Of a stretch of DNA of 64,000 nucleotides, positions 20,419 through 32,130 are shown piece after piece. The stretch is from Kitagawia praeruptora (lineage: Eukaryota > Streptophyta > Magnoliopsida > Apiales > Apiaceae). The notes beneath the pieces were generated by a model. It saw nothing but the letters and a program-made list of their open reading frames with translations, did no database searches and was not told the DNA's origin. Position 1 is the stretch's first letter. The number at the start of each line of letters is the position of its first letter. The translations under genes were made by a program, and so were the position numbers. The stretch lies in NCBI GenBank assembly GCA_037693485.1, contig CM075347.1:149084501-149148500 (forward strand). Reading direction: 5' to 3'.

Positions 20419-21478
20419 TTATTATTAATAAGTAAAACCCTCTTTTAATGGTACCTAAAAATTTGGTTACACTATATTTTGGTTTCACGGTTCGCATTAT
20501 ATTTTGGTTTCACCCTTAAAATCATATTTTCCCTAGAATTCTATGTTGCTTTTTAAAAAATAGAATAAAATTAGAAATCATATTATAACTATAATTCTTT
20601 TATTTGTAATTTTTTTAATAGAATCATATTTTCCCTTCAATTCTACTCCCTCCGTTCTTTTTGATTCTTAACACTTTTTTTTCACTTTCTGCCACCCATT
20701 TTAAGGTGTATTTTAAGGATAATTCCATAATTTTTTAAAATTTTCTTTTTTGTATAAAAATTTAATTTAAAGAGAATTAAAAATATAACTCTTATGATAA
20801 TTAAAATTCTTTTGTTTATAATTTTTTTACTAGAAAAAGCCAACGATTAAAAACCACCAACAAATAGAGGGTAAAAACCCAACGAATACAGTATACGACT
20901 TGATATAAATTTTTGTAAAATACCAACAAATACGTAGTCTGATCATATAACATTTCATTAAACACTGACGAATCTATTACCTTTATTAATAAATCCCTAT
21001 TTAATGGTACTTCGGTACCAAAATTTGGTGTCACCCCTAAGATTTTTATTTCTCTGAGAATTCTATATTATTTTTTAATAAAATAATAAAATTGTTAACA
21101 CTATTATAATTGTAATTTTTATTATAATTCTATTCAGTTCGTAAATAACGTATTTATCATAATCATTTACATTTTTACGTATATATCGGAATCATTTATT
21201 TTTTTTCTCGATTTTCATAAATAAATTTAAATAAATAATATATAAAATGACCTTTATTAATAAGCGAAATCCCATTTTAATGAGACTTCCTTCTATATTG
21301 GAATTATTGGAATTCCGATGTAATTACAATTATTTTATTATAAACTACTGAGTTGCATAAATAATGTAGTCTTTTTTAAAAAAAATTTAATGATAAACAA
21401 AATATATAATTCTTATAAAAATTTAATTAAAAAATGATCAATTTTATTTTTTTATCTCGACCCGTGCTTCGCACGGGT
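20419..21478 (+). mobile_element. Helitron (family B, copy 2), both ends damaged
   Basis: It repeats the internal sequence of copy 1 (TTTGGTTTCACCC blocks, TACGTATATATCGGAATCA) and has the hairpin CCCGTGCTTCGCACGGG at 21462-21478, but CTAG is missing after it. The 5' end is absent because it starts at the end of copy 1. Confidence 0.7.
20646..20768 (+). mobile_element. left half of a Stowaway MITE
   Basis: It starts CTCCCTCCGTTCTTTTTGA after TA. The interior (CATTTTAAGGTGTATTTTAAGG, TTTTTGTATAAAAATTTAA) matches the left halves of the MITEs at 26730 and 30974. The right half is deleted and the Helitron sequence resumes at once. Confidence 0.8.
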
Positions 21479-21559
21479 TATAATTGAATAAGTAGTGGGA
21501 GTGCATACTTCTGCAGTTCTACTTAAAAGAGTGCATACTTCTACTCGTATTGGACCGGA

Positions 21560-24500
21560 CCGACCCAAAAGCAATTCGACTTGGGCCTTTGCATTAAACA
21601 TGGTGACAATAATTCCCGATTCTTTCATAGATTTGCATCTGCAAGGCGGGATCATAATAAAATTCGTCGATTGAAAGATGCAAATGGTGTTTGGTGTGAC
21701 ACAGAGGAGGAATGTCAGAATACTATAATAAAGTATTTTGAAAATGTTTTCATGTCATCGAGTGGGAATGAACAAGTGTCAGAAAGGATCAATTTTAAGA
21801 AGGTAACGGAGGAGCAGAGTGACGAGTTGATGAAGCATATAACGGAACAAGAAGTCAAAGAAGCAGTTTTTGCTATGTATCCGGAAAAAGCGCCAGGTGT
21901 AGATGGTCTCAATCCTTGTTTCTTCCAAACTTACCGGAGCATAGTGCGTATGGATGTCGTTCAATTTTGTCAAAATTTTCTCGAGTATGGGATTTTGCCA
22001 GATGGAGTCAATCAAACTTTGGTATGCTTGATCCCGAAGGTGAAGTGCCCAAAGCAATTTGCAGACTTGCGTCCTATATCGCTGTGTAATGTCATTATGC
22101 GCATATTGTCGAAGGTAATATCTAATAGATTGAAACCATGTCTTGATTCGATTATATCAAATAATCAATCTGCTTTTATCGAGGGTAGACTTCTGACGGA
22201 CAATGCGATGTTGGCATTTGAGATCAATCACTACATCCACAGAAAAACTCAAGGGAATGATGGAGTAGCAGCGTTTAAGATCGATATAACCAATGCGTAT
22301 GATCGTTTGGAATGGAGATATATTGACATTATGTTTACTAGGATGGGTTTTCCACAGCAATGGATAAATCGTATTATACAACTGGTAACAACAGTCTCGT
22401 ATAATTTTGTGAAGGATGGAAAGAGTTTTGGGGAAGTAAGACCGACTCGAGGAATTAGATAGGGAGATCCAATCTCCCCATATTTATATATCATTTGTGC
22501 GGAAGGATTAACAGGTATAATTCGTCAATAAGAACAATGTGGACTGATTCAGGGATGTTGAGTGGCACGAGGAGCTCCGAGTATAACACATCTACTATTC
22601 GCGGATGATTGTTACTTGTTTTTCAAAGCTAAGTGCACTGAAGCTCAACACATAGTGAGTATTCTTACAAAATATGAGCAGGTATCGGGGCAAAAAATAA
22701 ATTTTGAAAAATAGAATATAGTGTTCAGCCCAAATACATGCGAATTAGATAGAAGAGGAGTTTGTGAGAGGTTACAAGTTAATGAAAAGGAGAGGCCTGG
22801 GAAATACTTAGGCATGCCTATGTTTATAGGGTAGGAAAAAGAAGGAGATTTTTGGCTTTCTGACTGATAAGGTTCAGACAAAGCTGCAATCATGGAGTAA
22901 CAAAGAGTTGTCCAAAGCTGGGAAACTGATGTTGGTTGGAACAGCAGCTCAAACTACCCTAAATTTCTGGATGAGCATGTTTCTCATTCCTGAATCGAAA
23001 TGCCAGGAAGTTGAACGGAAAATGAATGCTTTTCTCTGGGGAAATGCTGCAGGTAGAGGTGTAAAATGGATCACATGGAAGAAGATGTGCGTGCCAAAGG
23101 AATTTGGTGGCCTGGGTTTAAAGGAGCTGAAAAAATTTAATATGGCAATGCTAGCTAAACAGAGTTGGCGTCTCCTAACGGAAGTCAATCCACTTCTTAG
23201 TGCAGTTATGAAGGCTAGATACTACCCTCAAACTGGTTTACTAGAAGCAAAATTAGGAAATAATCCTAGTTATGTGTGGAGGGGAATTCAGGCATCTCTG
23301 GAAGTCCTAAAAAGGGGAGTTCGTCGAAGAATTGGAGATGGACAGGATACTCTGGTGTGGGGGGATCCGTGGTTACCAGCTATACCCAATGGTTACATAA
23401 GAACAGCTCCTTATGATCAATTACGAAACATAAAAGTTTGTAACTTAATGACAGAGGAGGGAAGAAATTGGGATGTGGAAATTATCAAGGATTTATTCGA
23501 AAGGGAGGACTTTGAGTTGATTCAAAGTATCCCTCTATCAAGTCATGTTGCATATGATTCCTGGTAGTGGTTAATGGAGGATAAAGGTTTGTTCTCTGTA
23601 AAGAGCTGTTACAGGCTGTTGCAAGGGGAATGTCAAGACGATTACAGGAGGCTGTGGAGAAAAATCTGGGCATTAAAATTACCACGTAAGGTGTCTCATC
23701 TGTTGTGGAGAGTCTGTAAGGATTGTTTAACCTCAAATGCAGCATTGTATAGCAAATATGTCGATGTACATCCTACATGTCCATGGTGCCACTCTGCAGA
23801 TGAAACGGGAACTCACGTCATGTTTCTATGCGATTTTGCCCAGACTTTGTGGCGTGCAGTAGGCCTTCATACATTAGTGCATTGTTTTGAAAATGAAACT
23901 CCAAAAGTGGTGCTTGATCGTGCATGTGTTTAATCAAGCTTCAAAGGATCAATGTCTAGAGGTCTCGATGTTGTGCTGGAGCTTATGGCATCGAAGAAAC
24001 AGATGGGTGTGGAATCGAATCAACGGATCCATTTTTGGTGTAAGAAACACGGCTACCTGCTTACTGAGAGAATGGACGGAAGCACAGGCAAGAGAAGAAA
24101 GTATGAAGATTAGAGGAAAGCTGGGAGACCGAAGCTGGTTACCACCTTCGAGTGGATGGTTCAAAATAAATGTAGATGCAGCGATTTACATGAGCGGTGG
24201 GATTGGAATTACAGCAGTAGTTAAAGATGAAAGAGGAGGATTTGTGGCAGCCACAAAGAAATTTCCAGGTACATGGAAACCTCGAGAAGCGGAAGCCATA
24301 GCTCTCAAAGAAGCTATCTCATGGGTAATTAATCAAGGGTATAGGCAATGTATTTTTGAAACAGATTGCTATGCTCTAGCCGTTGCTTGTAATGGAAGCA
24401 CAGGGAGGTCTTCATTTGATATGATTGTGATGGATTGTATGGATTTAAGTAAGCACATAAATCAAGTGCTAGTTAATATTGCTTTTCGTTCTGCGAATAA

Positions 24501-24640
24501 TGTAGCACATGTCTTAGCACAAGCTACTTATTCTATGTCAGACGTAGGGGAGTGGCATGTCACTCCACCTAATTTCCTTGTTCGCTCTTTGGAGTTGGAT
24601 TATGTTGTTTAATGCAAGTTCGATTTATTCAAAAAACAAA
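21560..24640 (+). mobile_element. L1-type LINE, 5'-truncated and decayed
   Basis: It carries the ORF2 region from just before the reverse transcriptase to an RNase H domain, ending shortly after the stop at 24612 in an A-rich tail (AAAAAACAAATGAG). ORF1 and the endonuclease are missing. A 14-bp direct repeat (GAGTGCATACTTCT) lies just upstream at 21500-21545. Confidence 0.9.
21565..24612 (+). pseudogene. L1 ORF2: reverse transcriptase, zf-RVT, RNase H
   Basis: Three broken frames line up as one plant L1 ORF2. The RT part (21581-22890) shows HGDNNSRFFH, EKAPGVDGLNPCFFQ, LRPISLCNVI, NQSAFIEGR, KIDITNAYDRLEW (catalytic Asp) and LLFADDCYLFF (FADD near 22594). The middle (22908-23930) has FLWGNA, GGLGLKELKKFN and the zf-RVT zinc motif CPWCHSADETGTHVMFLC. 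The end (23935-24612) is an RNase H of RVT_3 type with INVDAA, REAEAIALKEA and FETDC. In-frame stops occur at 22460-22462 and near 22530, 22560, 22714, 23566 and 23932, with frame changes near 22830 and 23930. The copy is dead. Confidence 0.9.
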
Positions 24641-24710
24641 TGAGTAATTTTAAATTTACTCGTGTCTGTATATCCATATTATACCAATATTTGTTTAGGT
24701 GGTATACCTT

Positions 24711-25736
24711 TCTATACTATTATATAAAAGCCGAAACATTGAAAGTTTTGGTACCTGTTTTTTGGTACTTAGTAAAAACACAACACAACACAACGTACTC
24801 AGTATATCCCGCATGAGCAGGGTCTGAGGGGGGTAGGATGTACGCAATCATGCCCTTACACAAAGGTAGGGAGATTGTTTCCGGTTTTTGACCCCCGGCA
24901 GGAATCGAACCCGTGACCTCACGGTATTTTTTGGTACTTAGTGAATTTACTTATTTACCCTTCATTATAAAGAAAAATAAATACACCTAAAATAAATAAT
25001 AACATAATATAATTAATGGTAATCGAGATATTACCTTTTACACTTAAAAACATCAATCGCATCATAGCTTTCCATCATTAGTATTTCCTTTCGAATTAAA
25101 ACACGTTATAATTAATGGTAATTAGTCGATTAACATAATAAAATTAAAGGTAATTAGTCGATTACCTTTCTCACATTTACTTTTAGTTGAACATATTACC
25201 TTTATAAACACCTCACATATCATATCTTTCGATCATTAATATTTTTTTTCGAATTAAAACATGTTACCTTTTTAATTTAAAACAAATCTTATAATCATTA
25301 ATGTATACCCGAAAATATCACACCATAATTTTCAAGAAAAATATAACACCTAAAATAAATAATAGCATAATCTAATTAGTGGTAATTAGTCAATTGCCTT
25401 TTTCACATTTACTTTTAGTTGAAGATATTACCTTTTATAAACACCTAAAAAGATCAATCGTAACATATGTTTCAATCATTAATATTTCTTTCATATTTAA
25501 AACACATTACCTTTTTAATTTACAACAAATCTTAAAATCATTAATATATACCCGAAAATATAACAACATATTTCTCAATTATTAATAAAATATATTAAAA
25601 ATCGTATACGTTGTTTATAATAAGGAAATATTAGTATAATCCGTAAACATGAGTATATTAAAATATATCAAATTAAAATCAAAAAATTATTAAAAATAGT
25701 GATTATATAAATACATAATTATCATATTAAATAAAA
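24711..25736 (+). mobile_element. Helitron (family A), 5' part
   Basis: It starts TCTATACTATTATATAAAAG and continues with the family text (CCGAAACATT, TTGGTACC). It carries the SINE at 24774-24926. It ends where a second copy begins at 25737, without hairpin or CTAG of its own. Confidence 0.65.
24774..24926 (-). mobile_element. tRNA-derived SINE with target duplication
   Basis: Read on the minus strand it has a Pol III B box (GGGTTCGATTCC) near the 5' end and the common SINE/RTE tail motifs (GTACATCCTACC, ATATACTGAGTACG) and ends in a TTG-type repeat. It is flanked by a 16-bp duplication TTTTTTGGTACTTAGT (24758-24773, 24927-24942). The neighbouring Helitron copy at 25787 shows the empty site. 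Confidence 0.9.
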
Positions 25737-26100
25737 TCTATACTATTATATAAAAGTCGAAACATTAAAAGTTTTGGTACCTATTTTTTGGTACTTCGTG
25801 AATTTACTTATTTACCCTTCATTATAAAGAAAAATAAATATACCTAAAATAAATAATAACATAATATAATTAATGGTAATTAGTCAAGATATTACCTTTT
25901 ATAAACACCTAAAAACATCAATCGCATCATATCTTTCCATCATTAATATTTTCCTTCGAATTAAAACATGTTACCCACCTAAAATAAATAAAAACATAAT
26001 GTAGTTAATGGTAATTATCGAGATATTACCTTTTATAAACAACTAAAAACATCAATCGTATCACATATTTTCATAATTAATATTTTCTTTCGAATTAAAA

Positions 26101-27064
26101 GATGTTACCTTTTTAATTTAAAACAAATCTTATAATCATTAATGAAAATATCACACCTTAATTTTCAAGTAAAATCTTTCAATCATTAATATTTCATTTC
26201 TAACTAAAACACGTTGGCTTTTTAATTTACAATAAATCTTACAATCATTAATATATACCCAAAAATATCACACCACAATTTTCAATTATTAATAAAATAT
26301 ATTATAAATCGTATACGTTGTTTATAAAAAGGAAATATTAGTATAATCCGTAAACATGAGTATATTAAATTATATCAAATTAAAATTTAAAAAATTATTA
26401 AAAATAATGATTATATAAAAACATAACTATGATATTAAATAAATTTATAACATAAGATGTTACCTTTTTAATTTAAAACAAATCTTATAATCATTAATGA
26501 AAATATCACACCTTAATTTTCAAGTAAAATCTTTCGATCATTAATATTTCATTTCTAACTAAAACACGTTGGCTTTTTAATTTACAATAAATCTTACAAT
26601 CATTAATATATACCCAAAAATATCACACCACGATTTTCAATTATTAATAAAATATAATATAAATCGTATACGTTGTTTATAATAAGGAAATATTAGTATA
26701 ATCCGTAAACATGAGTATATTAAATTATACTCCCTCCGTCTCACCAGATTTTATACAGTTTTTTTTCACTGCTTGGCACGCATTTTAAGGCTCATGTAAA
26801 GTATAGTTCCAAAACTTATTTTCAAAATTTTCTTTTTTTGTATAAAAATTTAACATACCTATTTTTATACAAAAAAAGAAAATTTGAAAAAAAAAATTAT
26901 GGAACTATCCTTAAAATGTACCTTAAAATGTGTGCCACACCCCCGTCCCCCAATGTATAGTTTCTGCTGGGACAGAGGGAGTATCAAATTAAAATTTAAA
27001 AAATTATTAAAAATAATGATAATATAAAAACATAATTATGATATTAAATAAATTTATAACATAA
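26101..27064 (+). repeat. tandem duplication, period 355 bp, one copy carrying a MITE
   Basis: Copy 1 is 26101-26455 and copy 2 is 26456-27064. Copy 2 is 609 bp, which is 355 plus the 252-bp MITE and its TA duplication. Both start GATGTTACCTTTTTAATTT and end TTTATAACATAAG. Confidence 0.9.
26730..26981. mobile_element. Stowaway MITE
   Basis: Ends CTCCCTCCGTCTCACCAGA and TGCTGGGACAGAGGGAG, with TA at 26728-26729 and 26982-26983. The empty TA site is preserved at 26373-26374 in the other copy of the tandem duplication. Confidence 0.95.
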
Positions 27065-27093
27065 GAAAAGAAACTCGTGCATTGCAATACTAA

Positions 27094-27705
27094 TAATTAA
27101 CCGCTTGCCTTTTCAGCTAAAACGTATCATCTTTCTATTTTTTCTAATTAAACTCTCTTTTTTCTAGAAATATCACGGGCATCATAAATTTTCCATTTTT
27201 CAAAAAAATACTAGGATTAATTTTAATTAGTAAAATAACATAATAAAATTATAATTAGTATAAACTAATCAATTACCTTTTTCACCTAAAGCATGTCACC
27301 TTTTTAATTTTCACGTTGTCTTTTATATTTTCTCTAACTAAAATCTCTCATTTTTAAATTATATTAAGGGTATTTCTATTTAATAAAATAAAATAATAAT
27401 ACTAATAATACTAATAATTAATCAATTTACCTTTTCAGCTAAAACGTATCATTTTTCTATATTTTCTAATTAAAATCCCTCTTTTTCTAGAAATATCACG
27501 GGCAACATTAATTTCTCTTTTTCTAAAAACATTACGAGCAATTTATTTAGTAAAATAACATAATTAACTTATAATTACTATAAATTAACCAATTACCTTT
27601 TTCAGCTAAAACATGTTGCCTTTTTAATTTTCTCTAATCAAATCCTCTACTTTTCCAATTATATCATGGGCATTCTCTTAAATGAAATAAAAAATAATTT
27701 TATAA
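27094..27705. repeat. degraded Helitron-type repeats
   Basis: It repeats phrases such as CGATTACCTTTTTCA(G/C)CTAAAACAT and TTTTCTAGAAATATCACGGGC at about 150-170-bp spacing. Non-coding. It looks like the same AT-rich family as 24711-27093 without recognisable ends. Confidence 0.5.
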
Positions 27706-27903
27706 TCTATACTATTATATTAAAGCCGAAACATTGAAAGTTTTGGTTTTCTCCTAAGTTTTGGTTTTCACTCTAATTATTTAATTTTTAATTATTTATA
27801 ATATAAAACAAATTAAATGAATTCCGTTAAACCAATACAGAGTACTATTTTATATTTACACCATTACTAATAAAGCTAAACTTAAAACCTCCGTTGCCTT
27901 ACA
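27706..27903 (+). repeat. duplicated 5' end of a Helitron (198 bp)
   Basis: Identical by eye to 27904-28101. It starts TCTATACTATTATATTAAAG after A and ends CCTTACA directly before the next TC. A tandem Helitron start of this type can come from replication restart. Confidence 0.85.
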
Positions 27904-28464
27904 TCTATACTATTATATTAAAGCCGAAACATTGAAAGTTTTGGTTTTCTCCTAAGTTTTGGTTTTCACTCTAATTATTTAATTTTTAATTATTTATAAT
28001 ATAAAACAAATTAAATGAATTCCGTTAAACCAATACAGAGTACTATTTTATATTTACACCATTACTAATAAAGCTAAACTTAAAACCTCCGTTGCCTTAC
28101 AGAACTCTAATTCTTCTAAACCTCATCTGCGCAATCTTCATCAATTCAATACACAATCTTCTTCGGCTTTTCTCTTCTTTTTCAACACCATATATCCCAA
28201 CATAAATACTTTTCACATAACCGTTAGATCTAATAATAATGAATATTCTTTATTTAAATCCCTCTTCCAAAGATCAAGGTTCAAATCCCATCAACAACAA
28301 ATTTACATTAAGATTTTATATTATTAATTCTAATCAATACATATCATTTATTAAACTATTATTATTACTAATAAATTTGTAATAAATTATTCTCTATTTT
28401 ATTTAATTATATAATTTTAAAAGTATTTAAAAGTAACCCGTGCTTCGCACGGGCTATAAGCTAG
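27904..28464 (+). mobile_element. complete short Helitron (family C)
   Basis: 5' TCTATACTATTATATTAAAG preceded by A. 3' hairpin CCCGTGCTTCGCACGGG at 28438-28454, then CTATAAG and CTAG (28461-28464) followed by T. 561 bp, non-coding. All Helitron end rules are met. Confidence 0.9.
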
Positions 28465-28702
28465 TTACTAATAATTAACCGATTACCTTTTTCAACCAAA
28501 ATCCATCATATTTTCTAAATTTCTAACTAAAATCCCTCATTTTCTAGAAATATCATGGATAACATTTATATAATTATCATTAAATATTCTCATTTAAAAA
28601 TTTAAGCCTCCAAAAATCATGTTTTTAAAAATTTAATTTAAATTAATGAATTTTTTTATGTAATATTAAAAAAAACTATGCATCGCACAGCTTTTAAGCT
28701 AG
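28465..28702 (+). mobile_element. Helitron 3' end remnant
   Basis: It resumes the 27094-27705 type sequence (ACCGATTACCTTTTTCAACC) and ends with the weak hairpin TATGCATCGCACAGC, then CTAG (28699-28702) and T. It is probably the 3' part of the host Helitron that the family C element entered. Confidence 0.55.
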
Positions 28703-28906
28703 TATTTGTTAATTTTTGCAATTTAGTAAATGCAGTAAATTAAATGAGTAATTAAGAAAATTATATTATTGTTCTTTAATCTCTTTTTTTTTTTTTGCAT
28801 AAATTGTTTTTTAATCTTTGATCATCCAAATTCACAACTTGTTGCAAGCTATCAGTCTTCCTATATATACCCATGCATTAAAATTTTTTGGGGTATTTAT
28901 TTATTA

Positions 28907-29705
28907 ATTGCTAGGCTGCTAGCTACATGATAAATACCACATCACCCGTCGTTTGCACTATTAATAATTTATTCTTCGCCGCACATGAATGTTTAGGGAT
29001 GTCGGATTTTGATATCATTCATTGCCCAATGTTAGTGGATGATTATTATTTCGGAATGTTTTTTTTTTTGAGGAAAATTATTTCGGAATGTTGTCTTTCA
29101 AATTCTTTACATGTCCTATACTGCTTTCAATCAAAAAAAATTATGAATTGTAGCATCCTAGGAATTCATTTGTTAGCACTTCGGACTTCGGAGTATGAAT
29201 TAGCAAATTGCCTGAGAAATTGTTGGCTACTTCGTAGACAGTTCCTACCAGCGACACTAAGAGCAAGTTCAACAATGTGCCCTATAAATATAATAAAATA
29301 TAACGTTCTAGTAATTTAGGTCATGATTTTTGTGTATCAATTCCAACAACATGCCTTATACTTGTGCTTTATAAATAAAAATAATAATATATTTGAATTA
29401 GATTTGGAGGGAAGAGAAAAAAGTGAGGAGAGAGAAGTGTAGAAAAGGAGAGAAGTCAATTTTTTATTGTTAAAAATGATTTGGAACAAGTATAGAGATG
29501 CCTTAAAAAAAGGCATGATATGGATGTCCTAGTGTTTTAAGACGTCACTAGGACATTGTTGGAGTACAAAAAATGACTAAATGTCCTAAATATTGATTTA
29601 GGACAATATTTAGGACATTGTTGGACTTGCTCTAATTGCTTCTTTCAAGGTGTGTTCACTTGGAAAGAATGGAATATGGTAGGAATGGAATGAAAATTGT
29701 AAACA
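28907..29705 (+). repeat. dispersed duplication, copy B
   Basis: The counterpart of 14921-16110, 13.9 kb away in the same orientation. It has a small insertion (TTTTTTTTTGAGGAAAATT) near 29060 but lacks the hAT MITE. After 29705 the two copies diverge. Confidence 0.9.
29261..29632. mobile_element. Tourist-like MITE, copy 2
   Basis: 372 bp, ends GAGCAAGTTCAACAATG / CATTGTTGGACTTGCTC, flanked by TAA on both sides (29258-29260, 29633-29635). A TAA target duplication points to the PIF/Harbinger superfamily. Confidence 0.85.
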
Positions 29706-29929
29706 AAATTTATGAAGAAAGGGGGATGTTGGGGGAAATAATGAACAAATATGAGGGAGAAAAAGTTTTCTATGATGAAGATTGCAAGGAAAATGATGAA
29801 GATTGGGAATGGAGCATTCCTTCCAAAACATGTGGGTTAGAATTCTAGTTCAAATTATTTGGAGAGGAATGAAGCAAGGAATGAAATAATATAACATAAT
29901 TAATATTTTTTTTGATTACTATTCATTCC

Positions 29930-30701
29930 CCGAAGATTTATAAAACGCTCATCTCCGAAAACCGATCGTAATTCGATACACTTATTATGGGAGCCATGAT
30001 TTGTTGGGCAATTTGGAAATGCAGAAACGAACTAGTCTGGAACCAGCGGGGTATGGAGGTTAAAGATGTCGTAGAATCAGCGAAGGTGGTCCTTAATCAG
30101 TGGAGATGTGCTCAAGATAATTCTTTTGACCACAGCTTGGGTTTGATGAACTCAACAGATGGTGATGAGCACTGGGTCTGTCCAACAGGTGATATGATTA
30201 AGGTTAATTCAGATGCTGCGATTTTTGAAACCTCTAATTGCTTTAGCTTTGCTTTCGTGGTTCGTGATGCTGAGGGGAGATTGATAGAAGCTAGATCGAG
30301 GTGCTGTCCAGGGCAAGTGAATCCGGCGGATGCAGAAGCAATGGGCATCAGAGAGGCCTTAAGCTGGATTAAGGATCATGGGAAAGAGGCTGTGACAGTC
30401 GAAACAGATTGCGTTGTTGATGTTCAAGCAATTCGTAGTGACTGTCCTTTGCTGTCATACTTTGGCAGAATAATTCAGGAATGCAAGCAGTTGGTGGCAG
30501 AGTTGAGGGAAAGGAGAGTGACAATTAAGTTTGTAAAACGGTCTGCGAACCACGTAGCTCACTATTTAGCGAGGTATAGTAGTTCTATTGCTGATCGTAT
30601 CTGGAGGGTGAGTGATGTTCACCCGGAGTTCAGTCATGTATTGGCGAACGATTTGATTTAATGAATATTTTTCATTTGGCAAAAAAAAAAAAAAAAAAAA
30701 T
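29930..30701 (+). mobile_element. short 5'-truncated L1 LINE with poly(A) tail
   Basis: It contains only the RNase H end of ORF2 followed by about 20 A (30681-30700). No target duplication was found. Severe 5' truncation is normal for this class. Confidence 0.85.
29987..30661 (+). pseudogene. L1 ORF2 RNase H domain (RVT_3), partial
   Basis: An open 224-codon frame reading MGAMICWAIWKCRNELVW (the end of the zf-RVT linker), then RNase H landmarks KVNSDAAIF (first catalytic Asp), DAEAMGIREALSW (Glu), TVETDC (Asp), and FVKRSANHVAHYLARY (His region). In an active element this domain removes RNA from the RNA:DNA hybrid. The frame is intact, but the reverse transcriptase and everything before it are missing. 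It is a different subfamily from the L1 at 21.6 kb, as the linker and RNase H residues differ widely. Confidence 0.9.
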
Positions 30702-30973
30702 GTTATCAAATCTTAATTCCTTTTCCTTCAAGGAATCATACACTAACATACTCCATTTAGGTACTCGTTTTATTCCTTAATAATATTGTATTTCAATGTA
30801 TTTGAAATACGGTTTATTACAATCTAAAATTTCTCTACAACTAAGTAATACTCCTAGAGTATTCCCGGTGAAATTCTTAATACCTATTCTCCATTCTCTT
30901 TAATTATTAGAGAATGAGAATATAACTAATATTGAAAATATCTCGATAATTCCTTTTATATTAATATAATATA

Positions 30974-31224
30974 CTCCCTCTGTCCCATCCATTTGTTTAC
31001 ACTTTTTTGTCACTTTCTGGCACGCATTTTAAGGTGGATTTTAAGGATAGTTCCATAACTTATTTTTAAAATTTTCTTTTTTTGTATAAAAATAAGATTG
31101 TTCTATTTTTGTACAAAAAAAGAAACTTTCAAAAATAAGTTATTGAACTATCCTTAAAATCCACCTTAAAATGCGTGTCGATACCTCATTTTGAAACGAT
31201 AACAAATGGACGGGACGGAGGGAG
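30974..31224. mobile_element. Stowaway MITE
   Basis: Ends CTCCCTCTGTCCCATCCATT / AATGGACGGGACGGAGGGAG, with TA at 30972-30973 and 31225-31226. 251 bp, same family as 26730-26981. Its right edge lies about 9 bp before a gene fragment. Confidence 0.95.
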
Positions 31225-31234
31225 TATGAACTAG

Positions 31235-32128
31235 GTCAGGGATGTTACAGGCTTACTGGCAGAAACAAGCAGGATGGAGGCAGTGTTAACAAAGATATGA
31301 CCAGATGCATTTCTTGTCGTGGGGAGGGCCGGTTATTGTGCTCGGGTACATTTTATTTCTTTGAATTCACCTCGGTAATTACCAATATCTTAAAGATGTA
31401 ATGATGTCTTAATTGCATTTAGTCTCAATTCTTAAAGGCATTCCTCTTTTTATTCTGGTGCTATACATTTTTTTCTAATGTAATGTTAATAGGTCTAAAT
31501 AAGTTCCCAGTGTTACAATTCATTTTGGAAGCAGTATCAATAGCTAAAGTAAATACTGGATAGTAATAATGTTATAGCACCATAAACTACATAAATCTTA
31601 ACTATTGCATAGCATTATTATCATCTTTGTTCTGGGCAAGGGCAATATGTGACAATAAGCCTTTAGGTACATTAGTGAATGAATATAAACATTCTGTATT
31701 GGTGATTGCTCTAGATATAAAGCTCTAATTATGCTCCTCTCGATAGGCAAAAATATGAAAAAGTTGATCAGAAGTTAATATGTGACAGAATTTACTTTAT
31801 CTGATATTATGGGCCCGTTTGGCAAATCGGTTGATTAACTTATAAGTTACTTATTTCGAAAAAAAAATTCATATTTACATATTTTTTTTTTAAAACAAAT
31901 GTGTATGAGAAGTTTTATATTCGTAATCTTGCAAAAATAAGTCACTTATTTCAGAAAAAAGTACATGTTTCCTAATTTTTTTTCGGAATAAGTAACTTAT
32001 TTCTGAAAAATAAGATTTCCCAAACGGACCCATTATTAGTCATTTGGTGACAAAGTATATGCAACTAACAGTCAGTTCTTTTGCTCACAGAATGTGATGG
32101 CACTGATGAGCCTAATATTGAGGAACAG
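31235..32128 (+). pseudogene. DnaJ-type Cys-rich zinc-finger protein, two exons
   Basis: Exon a (about 31235-31345) reads GQGCYRLTGRNKQDGG, then TRCISCRGEGRLLCS. Exon b (32091-32128) reads ECDGTDEPNIEEQ. The junction is clean: donor GG|GTACAT, acceptor CACAG|AAT. Joined, they give two CxxC knots with the CxxCxGxG signature of the DnaJ central domain. Plant proteins with this signature but no J domain are mostly plastid thiol-disulfide or assembly factors. The donor after exon b (CAG|GTTAGAG) looks normal, but no third exon with the remaining CxxC motifs is found, and the N-terminus is cut off by a MITE. It could be the inner part of a broken gene. Confidence 0.65.
31811..32031. mobile_element. 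MITE with GGGCCCGTTTGG ends
   Basis: Ends GGGCCCGTTTGGCAAAT / ATTTCCCAAACGGACCC, 221 bp, with a possible 5-bp duplication ATTAT (31806-31810, 32032-32036). It lies in the intron between the two DnaJ-type exons. Confidence 0.8.
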
Positions 32129-32130
32129 GT

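Larger units (their letters stand above)
25737..27093 (+). mobile_element. Helitron (family A), longer copy with internal duplication
   Basis: 5' end TCTATACTATTATATAAAAG preceded by A. The 3' end is degenerate: ACTCGTGCATTGCA followed by CTAA and T, having lost the second arm of the hairpin. It is enlarged by a 355-bp tandem duplication and a Stowaway MITE. Confidence 0.65.
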
